Source: CAVXYG01 sp963766005 (GTDB lineage: Bacteria; Actinomycetota; Actinomycetes; S36-B12; GCA-2699445). Taken from it: DNA of 64,000 bases. Shown piece by piece: positions 42,719-51,506 of the stretch (its first letter is position 1; the number at the start of each line of letters is the position of its first letter). Under the pieces are notes generated by a model that had not been told where the DNA came from, searched no databases, and saw only the letters and a program-made list of their open reading frames with translations. The DNA is taken from assembly GCA_963766005.1 (NCBI GenBank), contig CAVXYG010000008.1:1-64000 (forward strand), written 5' to 3'. Position numbers and translations under genes: made by a program.

Positions 42719-42924
42719 CGCATGGCCGTCCACGGGAAAGCAGCCGAGCTGCCCGACTCGCGGCGGAAGGGGGCACGTCAGGGCGTCCGGTTGGCGGTCG
42801 CCTGTCGGAAGGGCCCGCGGGGCGGGTGCCCCGACTTGCCGACGGGGCATCGACACCGCGCCTTACCAGCGTGATGGCGCGGCTTCCTCCAACTTGGTCG
42901 GCTGGTGGCCAGCACCGAGGCCAG

Positions 42925-43251
42925 TCATCCCGAAGACAGCAGGATGAGGACGAAGACCGCACTGCCGACCACCAGCAGCGCCAGTCCGATCCACAGCGCG
43001 ATGCGCATCCGCCGCCGATCGGCCGGGGTGGGCGGCCGGAGCCGCCCTTGGCGCCGGTACTTGGCCTCCAGCGACGCGCCGACCGAGGCACCGAACGCGA
43101 CGCCGATGGCTGGACCGATGCCGATCAGTCCCGGGGTGCCGCTGACCGTCGCGATCACGACCCCGACGCCGGCGAACAGCGCCATCCCGATGCCGATCCA
43201 GGTGGCGACCACCTCCCCCTGCCGGTACTCCCGTTTCGCCACGGCGCCCAT
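42925..43251 (-). CDS. Small membrane protein, unknown function
   Basis: 108 aa with three hydrophobic segments (VATWIGIGMALFAGVGVVIA, GLIGIGPAIGVAFGASVGAS and IALWIGLALLVVGSAVFVLI) and a basic loop (EAKYRRQGRLRPPTPADRRR). No family recognised. It is divergent from the CPBP protease; the intergenic region has a palindrome at 43415-43431. Confidence 0.7.
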   Translation of the reverse strand: MGAVAKREYRQGEVVATWIGIGMALFAGVGVVIATVSGTPGLIGIGPAIGVAFGASVGASLEAKYRRQGRLRPPTPADRRRMRIALWIGLALLVVGSAVFVLILLSSG

Positions 43252-43414
43252 CCTGCATCGGCGTGACCATGTTGGGAAGTGCCGAACGGCCGGTCGGCAG
43301 TCGCTGCGGCCCAATAATGCTGTGTGAGCAGATGCTGCTCGCTCCCGCGGCGTCGGCCGACACCGCCGCGAGTACGCCTTCTAGGGGTCCGATCACGCCG
43401 GGACCGAGGCAGTT

Positions 43415-43431
43415 ACGATCAGTGTGATCGT
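43415..43431. promoter_or_regulatory. Candidate operator in the 43.25-43.54 kb divergent region
   Basis: ACGATCA-GTG-TGATCGT is a perfect 7-bp inverted repeat 105 bp upstream of the CPBP gene and 164 bp upstream of the divergent membrane protein gene. No regulator gene is adjacent. Confidence 0.5.
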
Positions 43432-43535
43432 CCTGGCGATCCGCTGCCCGTTGTTGGCCACGATCGACGCAAGAATGCGGGCTCGCCCGCCGGACGAAGG
43501 CACTCGATGGACATCACACTGTGGACGGTTGCCCC

Positions 43536-44429
43536 ATGAGCAGCACGATCGACGTCACGACCGGGCCTCGCCTGGGCCGGCAGCTCGCCTGGTACTTCGG
43601 CGGGCTGCTCGTTGTCTACGGCATCGGCCTGGCCGCCTTCTGGCCCGCGCAGGGCGAGCAGCCCAGCGACGCGCTCTTCCTGGTGCTCATGTTCGCCCCC
43701 ACGGCCGGGGCGCTGCTGGCCCGGTTCGCCGCCAAGGGGCGCATCCAGTGGGGACGCCCCAACCTCTGGCTGCTCGCCGGATTGCTGCCCGCTGCTGCCG
43801 TGCTGGGCGCCTACCTGCTCGGGTCGGTCTTCGGCTGGGACACCGAGAACCCCGACGTGCTGCGCGCCGCGCTGGCCGCGGCACCGCTGGCGATCGCCAC
43901 GGCCGCGCTGTCCGCGGTCGGCGAAGAGATCGGGTGGCGGGGATTCCTCTGGCCGACGCTGCGTGACCGATCCGGGTTCTGGCGGGTCAGTCTGATCGTC
44001 GGGGTGATCTGGTGGATCTACCATGTCCCGCTCATCCTGCTCGGCTGGTACGGCAGCATCGCCGGGCTCCCGGCGTTCACGGTGGCCATCGCCGGGTTCA
44101 CCCTGTTCGTTGGCGTGCTGACCGATCGCTCGCGGTCGCTGTGGCCCAGCGTCATCGCGCACGGGGCCTGGAACGGGCTGGTCGCCACCAGCTTCGCCGC
44201 CACTGAGGGCGACGAACGGGTGCCCGCCTTCGCCGGCAGCGACGCACTGCTCGGCGAGTTCGGCTGGCTCGCCGCCATCACCATGATCGCCCTCGGGCTC
44301 GCGACCGCCTGGTGGCACACCCATCACCCCTCGACGCACCCCGTGGCGCCGGCAGGCAGTGCCGGTCGGCCCCGAATAGCTGCCGGGGGTCGGGGCAGTA
44401 GGCCGACACCGCGCTCGGCGGGGCGCTGA
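43536..44429 (+). CDS. CPBP-family intramembrane glutamic endopeptidase
   Basis: 297 aa, about eight TM segments. Motif 1 EEIGWRGFLWPTLRD (EExxxR), motif 2 IWWIYHVPLILLGW (His) and motif 3 WPSVIAHGAWNGLVA (HxxxN) are all present. It cleaves within the membrane or processes peptides (Rce1/bacteriocin-immunity clan). The ATG at 43536 is favoured over an in-frame GTG at 43521. The C-terminal tail beyond residue 275 is low-complexity. Confidence 0.92.
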   Translation: MSSTIDVTTGPRLGRQLAWYFGGLLVVYGIGLAAFWPAQGEQPSDALFLVLMFAPTAGALLARFAAKGRIQWGRPNLWLLAGLLPAAAVLGAYLLGSVFGWDTENPDVLRAALAAAPLAIATAALSAVGEEIGWRGFLWPTLRDRSGFWRVSLIVGVIWWIYHVPLILLGWYGSIAGLPAFTVAIAGFTLFVGVLTDRSRSLWPSVIAHGAWNGLVATSFAATEGDERVPAFAGSDALLGEFGWLAAITMIALGLATAWWHTHHPSTHPVAPAGSAGRPRIAAGGRGSRPTPRSAGR

Positions 44430-44565
44430 CACGGACCGGCTCCTCGACTCTCGTCTTCAGTCGGCCTTCGCCCCTGCTGCAGCTCTCGGGACGTTCGCCC
44501 CTGCCGCTTTCGGTTGCGGCGCCCGAGCGTGGCGGTGCAAGGCCGCAACTCTTGGGGTGATGGCA

Positions 44566-45066
44566 ATGACGCTGCAGAATCTCGACCGAACCGCCGAACC
44601 CTCATCGATGGACGTGGGCGCCGCCTGGACGAGGGTCCGGTTCGCGGTGCTCTGGGTGATCGTCGGATGCGCGTTGGCCGGGACCATGGCGGTGTTCTTC
44701 TATGAGCCCGGCGTCCTCGAGGAAGGCGTCTCCGGCGTGATGGAGGGCGAGACCGTGACGGAGGGCATGGCACTGCTGAACGCGGCGATGGTGGCGCTAC
44801 CGCTGGCGATGGCGGCGGCCGTGCTCTTCCTGCCTGGCCGCGCAACCGCGATCGGCAATCTGGCGGTGGGCGTGCCGCTCGGCGTGTTCGGCCTCTACGC
44901 GCTGGTCTCAGAAGTCTCGGGCGGCGCATTGCACGCGCATGTGACGCTCGCCGCCCTGGCCACGGTGATCGCGTGGCTCATCGTGGGCCTCAGCATCGCC
45001 GAACTGCGGCACCGCCCCCACGGGGCCGCGCCGGCAGCGGGCGCCGATGCTCGGGCAGGGGCTTGA
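44566..45066 (+). CDS. Four-TM membrane protein (DUF4386/DUF6326-like layout)
   Basis: 166 aa. TM segments are VRFAVLWVIVGCALAGTMAV, ALLNAAMVALPLAMAAAVLF, AIGNLAVGVPLGVFGLYALV and HVTLAALATVIAWLIVGLSI. Family assignment is tentative. An ATG at 44560 is also possible; GGGG lies eight bases before 44566. It is followed after 5 bases by the alpha/beta hydrolase, so the two are probably co-transcribed. Confidence 0.65.
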   Translation: MTLQNLDRTAEPSSMDVGAAWTRVRFAVLWVIVGCALAGTMAVFFYEPGVLEEGVSGVMEGETVTEGMALLNAAMVALPLAMAAAVLFLPGRATAIGNLAVGVPLGVFGLYALVSEVSGGALHAHVTLAALATVIAWLIVGLSIAELRHRPHGAAPAAGADARAGA

Positions 45067-45071
45067 GCGCG

Positions 45072-46004
45072 ATGAAGACGGCAACGGCCGCCGCACTGGG
45101 CGTCGCCACCGTGGGGCTGGGGACGGCCGCGGCGATCCGGCTGGGGGGCGACTGGGGAACGAAGGGGCCGGAACTGGCCGCGTTCGGCAACGGGATGGCC
45201 TACGCCCGCTTCGGGGAGGGGTCCAAGACGCTGCTGTGGATCCCCGACCCCGGCCATGCCGGTCACACGGGCCCCTACCTGCGGTTCATGGCAAGGGTGG
45301 TGCAGCCCTTCGTCGACGCCGGCTACACCGTGTTGCTGGTCGGCCACAGGCCCGGGCTGCGGCCCGGCTGCACGCTGGCGGACCTCGGCGACGACTATGC
45401 GGCGTTGATCGCCGAGGAGTTCGGCGGGCGGGTCGATCTGGTCGTTGGGGACTCCGGCGGTGGGATGATCGCCATGACCGTCGCCGCCCGGCACCCCGAC
45501 CGCTTCGGCCACATCGCGACCGTTGCGGCCGGCCGGGTCCTCAGCGAGGAGGTGCGGGTGGCCAACGTCGAGTCCGCGCGCCTGTTGGCAGCGGGCCGTC
45601 GCACGGACGCCGCCGAGGTGATGGTGTCGGCGATGTTCCCGCAGATCAGCATCAGCTGGGCGCGGCGTGCGCTGGCGGTGGTGATCGGACGAGTCAGCTT
45701 CCCCGCAGAGGTGGACGCGGGGGACGTGGTTGCCGGCGCCGAGGCCTTGAGCGCCTTCGACGGCCGGGAGCTCCTGCCGGGCATCGGCGTGCCCGTGCTG
45801 CTCGTGGGGGGTGACCGTGACGAGGATGTCCCGGCAGCGGTGTATCGGGAGACCGCAGAACTCATCCCGGAGGGCACGCTGCGGATCTATGGCGGCAAGA
45901 ACCACCTCGGCACGATCGGCGACCCGCGACTGGCGCACGACATCCTCGACTTCGTGGCAGGCGCGGCTGCGCAGCCGGCGGCCGGGGGCCGGCGAGCCGA
46001 GTAG
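45072..46004 (+). CDS. Alpha/beta hydrolase
   Basis: 310 aa. An N-terminal hydrophobic segment (ATAAALGVATVGLGTAAAIR) may anchor it to the membrane. The nucleophile elbow is DLVVGDSGGGMIAMTVAAR (Ser in GDSGG). The acid is probably in PVLLVGGDRDEDVPAAVYRE and the His in RIYGGKNHLGTIGD. Substrate unknown. It is second in a two-gene unit with the four-TM protein. Confidence 0.85.
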   Translation: MKTATAAALGVATVGLGTAAAIRLGGDWGTKGPELAAFGNGMAYARFGEGSKTLLWIPDPGHAGHTGPYLRFMARVVQPFVDAGYTVLLVGHRPGLRPGCTLADLGDDYAALIAEEFGGRVDLVVGDSGGGMIAMTVAARHPDRFGHIATVAAGRVLSEEVRVANVESARLLAAGRRTDAAEVMVSAMFPQISISWARRALAVVIGRVSFPAEVDAGDVVAGAEALSAFDGRELLPGIGVPVLLVGGDRDEDVPAAVYRETAELIPEGTLRIYGGKNHLGTIGDPRLAHDILDFVAGAAAQPAAGGRRAE

Positions 46005-46323
46005 GCGCCGCCGCGGGACTGGGGCCGTCCGGTTCGCGCGTGGGCCGGGCGGCAGTAGTGCGGAGTGGCGCAGGGGGTTGCCCGGTCAGCCGACCGTTGG
46101 GTCTGCCCGGGCCGAGGATGCCGAAGCACCCGAGAAGCGCTGCGAGCTGTCGGGGCGGCGCCCCCGCTGGGTCGGCGAAGCGCCTTGCCAGGACCTCTGG
46201 CCCTGGCGCCCCGGCCTCACCCGCGGAAGCGTGGCCCGCGAGGGCGCCTGCGGCGGGAGCCGCAGGAGATCGCGGCCGCACAGCGCGGACGGGGTGGGGA
46301 CTCAGCCTGAGGGAGGCCGTCAG
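46005..46323. other. Intergenic with an 8-bp stem hairpin
   Basis: CCTGCGGC-GGGA-GCCGCAGG (46,247-46,266) forms a perfect hairpin about 57 bp upstream of the SRPBCC gene. It lacks a T-run, so a leader structure or weak terminator is possible. No gene seen. Confidence 0.45.
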
Positions 46324-46764
46324 ATGACCACTACGACACACACCCGCAGCATCCACATCGATGCACCCGTAGAGAAGGTCTTCGACTACGTCAAGGACCC
46401 GCAGAACCAGTGGGACGCCTACGAGCTGGGGGACAAGAGCACGATCGCTGAGAAGGACGTCGCCGCGGATGCGGGCCAGGGATCCACCTGGACGTGGCAG
46501 GGCCACTTCCTGTTCATCCCGATTCACGGCACCATGACCCGCGAGGCGTACGTCCCCAACCAGCGCATCGTCGACCACTCCACCACAGGCGTGCTGTGGA
46601 CCTACACCTTCGAGCCGGACGACTCGGGCACGACCCTCACCATGGAGGTCGAGGTCTCCAGCAAGGTGCCCTTCCTGGACAAGGTCGAAGACAAGCTCGC
46701 CTGGCATGGTGAAAAGGACCTCGACACCTGGCTCGGCAACTTCAAGAAGGCGATCGAGGCCTGA
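46324..46764 (+). CDS. SRPBCC-family (START/Bet v1-like) protein
   Basis: 146 aa. IHIDAPVEKVFDYVKDPQNQ is the typical N-terminal strand-helix of polyketide cyclase/SRPBCC proteins. It continues with WQGHFLFIPIHGTMTREAYV, VDHSTTGVLWTYTFEPDDSG and the long C-terminal helix LDTWLGNFKKAIEA. These bind hydrophobic ligands; the ligand is unknown. GGGAGG precedes the ATG. Confidence 0.85.
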   Translation: MTTTTHTRSIHIDAPVEKVFDYVKDPQNQWDAYELGDKSTIAEKDVAADAGQGSTWTWQGHFLFIPIHGTMTREAYVPNQRIVDHSTTGVLWTYTFEPDDSGTTLTMEVEVSSKVPFLDKVEDKLAWHGEKDLDTWLGNFKKAIEA

Positions 46765-46837
46765 TCCCGACAACCGAGGGGTCCGGCGTTCTCGGATTCA
46801 CGGGTTGGGGCGCGGATGCGCGGTGCCGCTGCACACG

Positions 46838-47140
46838 TCACGCGGCGTGCCTGACGGCGGGGACCGGGGCCGCGCGAACGCGCCCAGCACGCTCAGGCTG
46901 GGTGGCGCCGACCGTCGCTGCGGTCCGCCCGTAGATGGGCAGCGTATCCGCCGGAGGGCGCCGGGGGATTTCGTCGATCTGGAGCGGCTGGAGGGGTCGG
47001 CGAGCCTCGTCGCAGATCAGGATGATCAGTGCCCCGATCGAGCGCGCCTCGAGGGTCACGAACAGATCGAGCACGTTCGCGAGGTGGTCGGGGTCGGTCA
47101 GCGGGATGGTGGGCCAATGCTCGGGCGGGTCCCGAAACAC
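46838..47140 (-). CDS. Small conserved-looking protein of unknown function
   Basis: About 100 aa: FRDPPEHWPTIPLTDPDHLA, then NVLDLFVTLEARSIGALIIL and ICDEARRPLQPLQIDEIPRR. The alternating beta/alpha core with LIILICDEARRPLQP looks like a genuine protein family. The start is uncertain: GTG 47140 is suggested, and an ATG two bases upstream is out of frame. The C-terminal 25 residues are low-complexity. Confidence 0.5.
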   Translation of the reverse strand: MFRDPPEHWPTIPLTDPDHLANVLDLFVTLEARSIGALIILICDEARRPLQPLQIDEIPRRPPADTLPIYGRTAATVGATQPERAGRVRAAPVPAVRHAA

Positions 47141-47561
47141 CCATGGCGCTAGCCTCGGGCCGGTTGGCGCAGGCGGGTCGACCGCTCGCCCGGATCTGTC
47201 CGGCACACGCCGGGCCGGGAAGCCGAGAGCGGCGTTCCCCGATCAGCAGGTGGCGTGGAGGACAGCGCGGACCTCGGAGGAGTCGAGGCCGGACAGCAGG
47301 CGGCAGGCTTCCCGGGTCGGGACCGCCGTGATGGTGATGCCGCGCCGCTGCGCCTCGCGCTCCACGTCGGGCATCACTGGCAGCGTTGCTTACCAGCACC
47401 CCGGTTCGGGGGCGGCCCCGGGCCGCATGATCCACCCGGTCGGCGGGGCCCCACGTCGGCACCGCCCCTGGGCGGGATGCCGAAGGCAAAGAAAGACCCG
47501 GCCCACTAGAGGCCGGGTAGGTGGCCCCAGTGGACCTCAGGACGGACGAGGCCGGCCGGTG
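47141..47561. other. Spacer containing the terminator of the NYN gene
   Basis: No gene seen in either strand apart from GC-rich open frames. The minus-strand terminator at 47496-47518 lies at its right end. Confidence 0.45.
47486..47518 (-). terminator. Intrinsic terminator after the NYN-domain gene
   Basis: ACCCGGCC (47496-47503) and GGCCGGGT (47511-47518) form a perfect 8-bp stem with a 7-base loop. Read on the minus strand it is followed by CTTTCTTTG, a T-rich tract. It lies about 45 bp past the stop of the damaged NYN gene. Confidence 0.7.
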
Positions 47562-47895
47562 TCACACCCACTTCTCGGGCCTCCGGTGGTTGCCGACGTG
47601 CTCGGGGAGGGGGTGCGCGAGCAGCTCGGCGGCGGTCAACCGGTGCCACCAGTGCCTCCCGGCGCCCTCGTCGTGCGCGCCGCGAAGGCTGCCGGCGGTG
47701 TGGTTGCCGCGAGGGTTGATCACCCCGACCGGCACCTTCCGGCGGACGTGCGCGACGGCGAACGCCACGCGGCCCGGCGATGACGGAGGCGCACAGCGCA
47801 CGCACGTCCAGCCACTTCCACGACTGGTCCGGCCCGCACAGCGCCCGGCCGCCGTAGAACAGGTTGAACACGTCCACGTACACGCCGACGCTCAT
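47562..47895 (-). pseudogene. NYN-domain protein with central deletion
   Basis: The N-terminus MSVGVYVDVFNLFYGGRALC with DQSWKWLDVRALCASVIAG is that of an actinobacterial NYN (PIN-like RNase) protein, including the first catalytic Asp. The sequence then jumps, in another frame, to the C-terminus RRKVPVGVINPRGNHTAGSL and GRHWWHRLTAAELLAHPLPE. The roughly 100 residues in between, which hold the other catalytic acids, are missing, so it cannot be active. The downstream terminator survives. Confidence 0.75.
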
Positions 47896-47908
47896 CGGGC
47901 GGTCGGGA

Positions 47909-48173
47909 CCCCCGCCCGGCCCTCAACGCCGGCCTCCCGATCGACCGGGGCGGAGACCTGGTCGGCACTGCGGTGCAGTTGGCGGCTCGGGTCTGCGCTG
48001 CGGCACAGCCGGACCAGATTCTGGTGGCGGGCATCATGCGGGACCTCTGCTCAGACCCCGAACTCCGCGATCGGTTCCGCGACGCCGGGCGGGTGACGTT
48101 GCAGGGCTTCGTGAGCGCGGTGCAGTTGTCCGCAGTCTCCTGGCAGGACGATCGGAGCGCTGCGGCGGGCTGA
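47909..48173 (+). pseudogene. C-terminal remnant of a class III nucleotidyl cyclase
   Basis: LNAGLPIDRGGDLVGTAVQL followed by AARVCAAAQPDQILVAGIM and FRDAGRVTLQGFVSAVQLSA is the last third of an adenylate/guanylate cyclase domain (the GTAVQLAAR transition-state segment onward). No N-terminal half exists: the reading frame begins next to the NYN gene start. It is a relic from a rearrangement. Confidence 0.75.
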
Positions 48174-48315
48174 GCCCTGGTCGCCTGGCGAGTGCCGAGG
48201 CCGCGCTTCCGCCACCGCTGGGGCAGCGCGCTCGCGGAGAACCCGTCCGCGGCGCTGCCGCCAGCGACGGTGGTCAAGTCCCACCGTGATCACGTGCTCG
48301 TGATGACGCATGCGT

Positions 48316-48987
48316 TCACGGTGCAGATCGACCTCGGTGCCCGGCCAGCGCCGAAACGGCGTCCGCGACCGGTGTTCGCCCACTGATGAGCTCCAGCGTG
48401 AGATCAGCGACGGCCGGATGCTCGATCAAGGCCGCCGCCACGGCGGCGACATCAGCCCGGGGCACGGCACCGCGCGCCACCTGACGGGCCAGCGCCACCG
48501 ACCCGGTCGGGGCGTCGTCGGTCAGTCGTCCGGGACGCAGGATCACGTATGCCAGGCCCGATGCGCGCAGCGTCCGCTCGGCGGCGGCCTTCGCGCGCAG
48601 GTAGTGGGAGAACACGTGCTCGTCCTGCGGGGGATGATCGGTGCCCATTGCGCTGATCTGCAGGAAGCGCGGCACGCCGGCCTGCTTGGCTGCGGAGACG
48701 CAGAGGTCGGAAGCCCCCTGATCGACGGTGTACTTGCGGCCCACGCCGGAGCCAGGGCCGGCCCCTGCCGCGAAGACGAGCGCGTCGACCCCGGCCAGTT
48801 CCGGCGCGAGTACGTCTGCTTCGGCGCGCTCCAGGTCGATGATCAGGGGGGTGGCACCGGTTGCCGCCACAGCGGCCGCCTGATCCGGGTCGCGGATGAT
48901 CCCGATGACAGATCGGCCCTGCTGGGCGAGGCGCTGACTCAGGAGCAGAGCGATCTGCCCATGGCCGCCAGCAATCGCGATCCGCAT
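48316..48987 (-). CDS. NAD(P)-binding SDR-like oxidoreductase
   Basis: 223 aa atypical SDR (SDR_a5-like). The dinucleotide loop is MRIAIAGGHGQIALLLSQRL. DLERAEADVLAPELAGVDAL, FLQISAMGTDHPPQDEH and LAYVILRPGRLTDDAPTGSV are the family's later landmarks. Its function is probably redox sensing or quinone/flavin reduction but is unproven. The ATG at 48987 has CAGAAT six bases upstream. It is divergent from the NCS2 permease (134 bp apart). Confidence 0.88.
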   Translation of the reverse strand: MRIAIAGGHGQIALLLSQRLAQQGRSVIGIIRDPDQAAAVAATGATPLIIDLERAEADVLAPELAGVDALVFAAGAGPGSGVGRKYTVDQGASDLCVSAAKQAGVPRFLQISAMGTDHPPQDEHVFSHYLRAKAAAERTLRASGLAYVILRPGRLTDDAPTGSVALARQVARGAVPRADVAAVAAALIEHPAVADLTLELISGRTPVADAVSALAGHRGRSAP

Positions 48988-49109
48988 GCCGCGATTCTGC
49001 CGGACACTGCGGCGCACCGCCCGGGTAGGCGCGAATCGCCGATGCCTGCCGCAGGCCACCACGGTCGAAGCGACCCGGTGCGAACACCTCCGGCGAGCCG
49101 CCCGGTACC

Positions 49110-49115
49110 TAGACT
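49110..49115 (+). promoter_or_regulatory. -10 box (TAGACT) of the NCS2 permease gene
   Basis: TAGACT lies six bases before the GTG at 49122; no Shine-Dalgarno sequence is seen. Confidence 0.55.
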
Positions 49116-49121
49116 GCGCCC

Positions 49122-50648
49122 GTGAGCCCAACACCCTCGGCCCCGCGCGACGGCTCCGACAGCGCGGCCGCCCAGGCCCCCGTCGATCCCGATGCGCTGT
49201 CTGCCTGGGACCGCTGGTTCCACCTCACGCAGCGCGGTTCGACGGTGGGCCGCGAAGTTCGCGGTGGCGTGGTCACCTTCGTGACGATGGCCTACATCGT
49301 CATCCTCAACGCCCTGATCCTCGGCACCGCCCAGGACGTGAACGGCCGGTATATCGGTGGCGGGGACGACCCGAGCGTCGCGATCGCGTTGGTGTCGGCT
49401 GCCACCGCGCTGGTTGCGGGCGTGCTCACCATCGCGATGGGAGGGATCGGTCGCTTCCCGATGGCGATCGCCGCGGGACTGGGCTTGAACAGCTTCCTCG
49501 CCTACACCATCGCCCCGCTCATGACCTGGCCGCAGGCGATGGGGCTGATCGTCCTGGAAGGCATCCTTATCGGGATCCTCGTGCTCACCGGGTTCCGCGT
49601 CGCGGTGTTCGAGGCGGTGCCGGAGCCGCTGAAGTATGCGATCGGGGTGGGCATCGGCCTGTTCATCGCGCTGGTCGGCTTCGTCAACGCCGGTATCGCG
49701 AGGCCCGGCGTCCCGCTGATCACGTTCGGCGTGGACGGCCAGCTGCGCGGCTGGCCGACCGTGGTGTTCGTGGCCGGCCTGCTGCTGCTCGTCGTGCTCG
49801 TTGCCCGGGGCGTGAAGGGAGCGCTGCTGATCGGCGTCCTGGCCACGGCGGCCTTCGCCGTCCTGGTGGAGGCTGTGTTCGACGTCGGTCCGCAGGACGA
49901 CGGCGACCCCGACACCCCGAACAACCCGGTGGGTTGGGCGTTGACCGTCCCGGAGATCCCGCAATCGTGGAGCGGGATCCCGGACTTGAGCATCCTGGGC
50001 GACTTCAGCCTCACCGGCGCGTTCGCGGCAGTGGGCGCGGTGACCGCCGGACTGGTGATCTTCTCGCTGCTGCTGTCGGACTTCTTCGACACGATGGGCA
50101 CGGTCACCGGCTTGGCCCACGAAGCCGGCCTCACCGACGGGCAGGACACCATCCCGCACCTGGAGCCCATCCTGTTGGTGGACTCCGCCGCGGCATCGAT
50201 CGGCGGCATGGCGTCGGTGTCGAGCAACACCAGCTATGTGGAGAGCGCCGCGGGTATCGGGGAGGGCGCCCGCACCGGCATCGCGTCGCTGATCACCGGT
50301 GCGCTGTTCTTGGCGGCGATGTTCGCCTCGCCGCTGGTCTCGGTGGTGCCGTACGAGGCCGCGACCCCGGTGCTGGTCATCGTGGGATTCCTCATGATGA
50401 CGCAGATCAAGCGGGTGCCGTTCGACGACTACACGATCGGAATTCCGGCGTTCCTCACCATCATCGTGATGCCGTTCACGTATTCGATCGCCAACGGCAT
50501 CGGTGCCGGCCTGGTGAGTTACGCGCTGCTCATGCTGGCCACCGGGCGCGCCCGCGAGGTCAAGCCCCTGCTGTGGCTGGTGGCCGCTGCCTTCGTCGCC
50601 TACTTCGCCATCTACCCGATCGGCCAGTTGCTCGGCGGGACCGTCTGA
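49122..50648 (+). CDS. NCS2-family permease, AzgA-type (purine/guanine-hypoxanthine)
   Basis: 508 aa, about 13 TM segments. The entry helix is REVRGGVVTFVTMAYIVILN, and AIAAGLGLNSFLAYTIAP (AzgA motif), LLLSDFFDTMGTVTGLAHEA and SVSSNTSYVESAAGIGEGAR are the substrate-site motifs of AzgA transporters. It imports guanine/hypoxanthine/adenine with protons. A short extracytoplasmic acidic insert (GPQDDGDPDTPNN) is present. It stands alone. Confidence 0.92.
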   Translation: MSPTPSAPRDGSDSAAAQAPVDPDALSAWDRWFHLTQRGSTVGREVRGGVVTFVTMAYIVILNALILGTAQDVNGRYIGGGDDPSVAIALVSAATALVAGVLTIAMGGIGRFPMAIAAGLGLNSFLAYTIAPLMTWPQAMGLIVLEGILIGILVLTGFRVAVFEAVPEPLKYAIGVGIGLFIALVGFVNAGIARPGVPLITFGVDGQLRGWPTVVFVAGLLLLVVLVARGVKGALLIGVLATAAFAVLVEAVFDVGPQDDGDPDTPNNPVGWALTVPEIPQSWSGIPDLSILGDFSLTGAFAAVGAVTAGLVIFSLLLSDFFDTMGTVTGLAHEAGLTDGQDTIPHLEPILLVDSAAASIGGMASVSSNTSYVESAAGIGEGARTGIASLITGALFLAAMFASPLVSVVPYEAATPVLVIVGFLMMTQIKRVPFDDYTIGIPAFLTIIVMPFTYSIANGIGAGLVSYALLMLATGRAREVKPLLWLVAAAFVAYFAIYPIGQLLGGTV

Positions 50649-50739
50649 GGTTGCCGCCGTCGTCTCGTCGTTGATTGCGCAGAATCCGCGAACGGATGCG
50701 GGATCTCGCGGCGATCGACGTCCGCCTCCGAACCGGAGC

Positions 50740-50984
50740 GGCTGTCGGGATGGCCCGGCGGTCGCGGCAGCAGCCGCCCGTGGGCCTGTCCCGCACCGGG
50801 CGCCCGCCAGGCCCGCCCAGGTCGGAGGTGACCCAGCCCGGGCAGGCGGCCCCCCACCAGCACGTGGTCGCCGGCGAGTTCGGCGGCCAGCATCCGGGCG
50901 AGCACCGTGAGGGCAGCCTTCGGCCATCGCCGCACCGACCAGCGCGAGCAGCAGCGCAAGGTTTGCGCGGGCTCCCTTGGACAT
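50740..50984 (-). pseudogene. Chimera: rdd gene start joined to an SDR C-terminal remnant
   Basis: The first codons (MSKGARANLALLLALVGAAM) copy the start of the RDD gene at 14795. From about 50,920 the sequence instead encodes the end of a short-chain dehydrogenase: KAALTVLARMLAAELAGDHV (from the catalytic Lys), then in another frame ACPGWVTSDLGGPGGRPVRD, then PTGGCCRDRRAIP. The segment normally between the last two is missing. Neither half can make a functional protein. Confidence 0.7.
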
Positions 50985-51230
50985 GCTTCGACGGTGAGGG
51001 GCGGCAACGCGCTGGGACGGTTCGGGGTGCTGGCGGGGGCGGTGCGCAGTGCCGGGGGAGGAGCGCCACGTCGCCGAACTTCTCCCGCCGAGCTCCCGTG
51101 TACCATCGTGTGAGCGGCCGTCGGCCGCCCTGCCGCCTTAGCTCAGTTGGCCAGAGCGACGCACTCGTAATGCGTAGGTCGTCGGTTCGATTCCGACAGG
51201 CGGCTCCGTCGGGAGATCGTTGCGGTGCAG
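50916..51230. repeat. Duplicated segment, copy B (rdd start, spacer, intact tRNA-Thr)
   Basis: Homologous to 14,727-15,070 in the same orientation. Here the tRNA is intact, while the rdd gene is cut off after about 23 codons and its -10 box is degraded (CACCGT on the minus strand). Confidence 0.85.
51132..51205 (+). tRNA. tRNA-Thr (CGT)
   Basis: 74-base cloverleaf: acceptor GCCGCCT/AGGCGGC, D arm GCTC...GAGC, anticodon stem ACGCA/TGCGT with loop CTCGTAA (anticodon CGT), T arm GTCGG/CCGAC with loop TTCGATT and discriminator T. CCA is not encoded. Confidence 0.95.
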
Positions 51231-51506
51231 CGGGTTTTCGCGTATCGGTCACACAGCGGTCAGCGGCATCTCCCGCCTCTTGGTGGCGCCATCGCCGGGA
51301 TGCGATGAGCGCGTGTTCGGAGGTTGGCGGGTTTCCCCGACGGATCTCCACGGTGCCGGGGCTGGCGACAAGCTGGAAGCCCTCCGGCCACTCATGCATG
51401 GTCGTCGGTGGCCCGGCCCGAAGACGCCGCCGCGGATCTCGCTCCCCGGCTGCGCCCCGAGGTTGTCGATGAGGCCGGCGGCGGCTGGTGGGTTAGGTTG
51501 GGGCGC
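51206..51506. other. Spacer after tRNA-Thr
   Basis: No clear gene. A minus-strand frame starting at 51,399 begins MHEWPEGFQLVASPGTVEIR, which looks protein-like, but it runs across the tRNA and cannot be assigned. The promoter of the FMN reductase (TAGGTT, 51494-51499) is at the right end. Confidence 0.4.

Noticed and set aside
51110..51399. Minus-strand frame beginning MHEWPEGFQLVASPG
   Set aside because: The start looks protein-like, but the frame passes through the antisense of the tRNA, so a long protein is unlikely.
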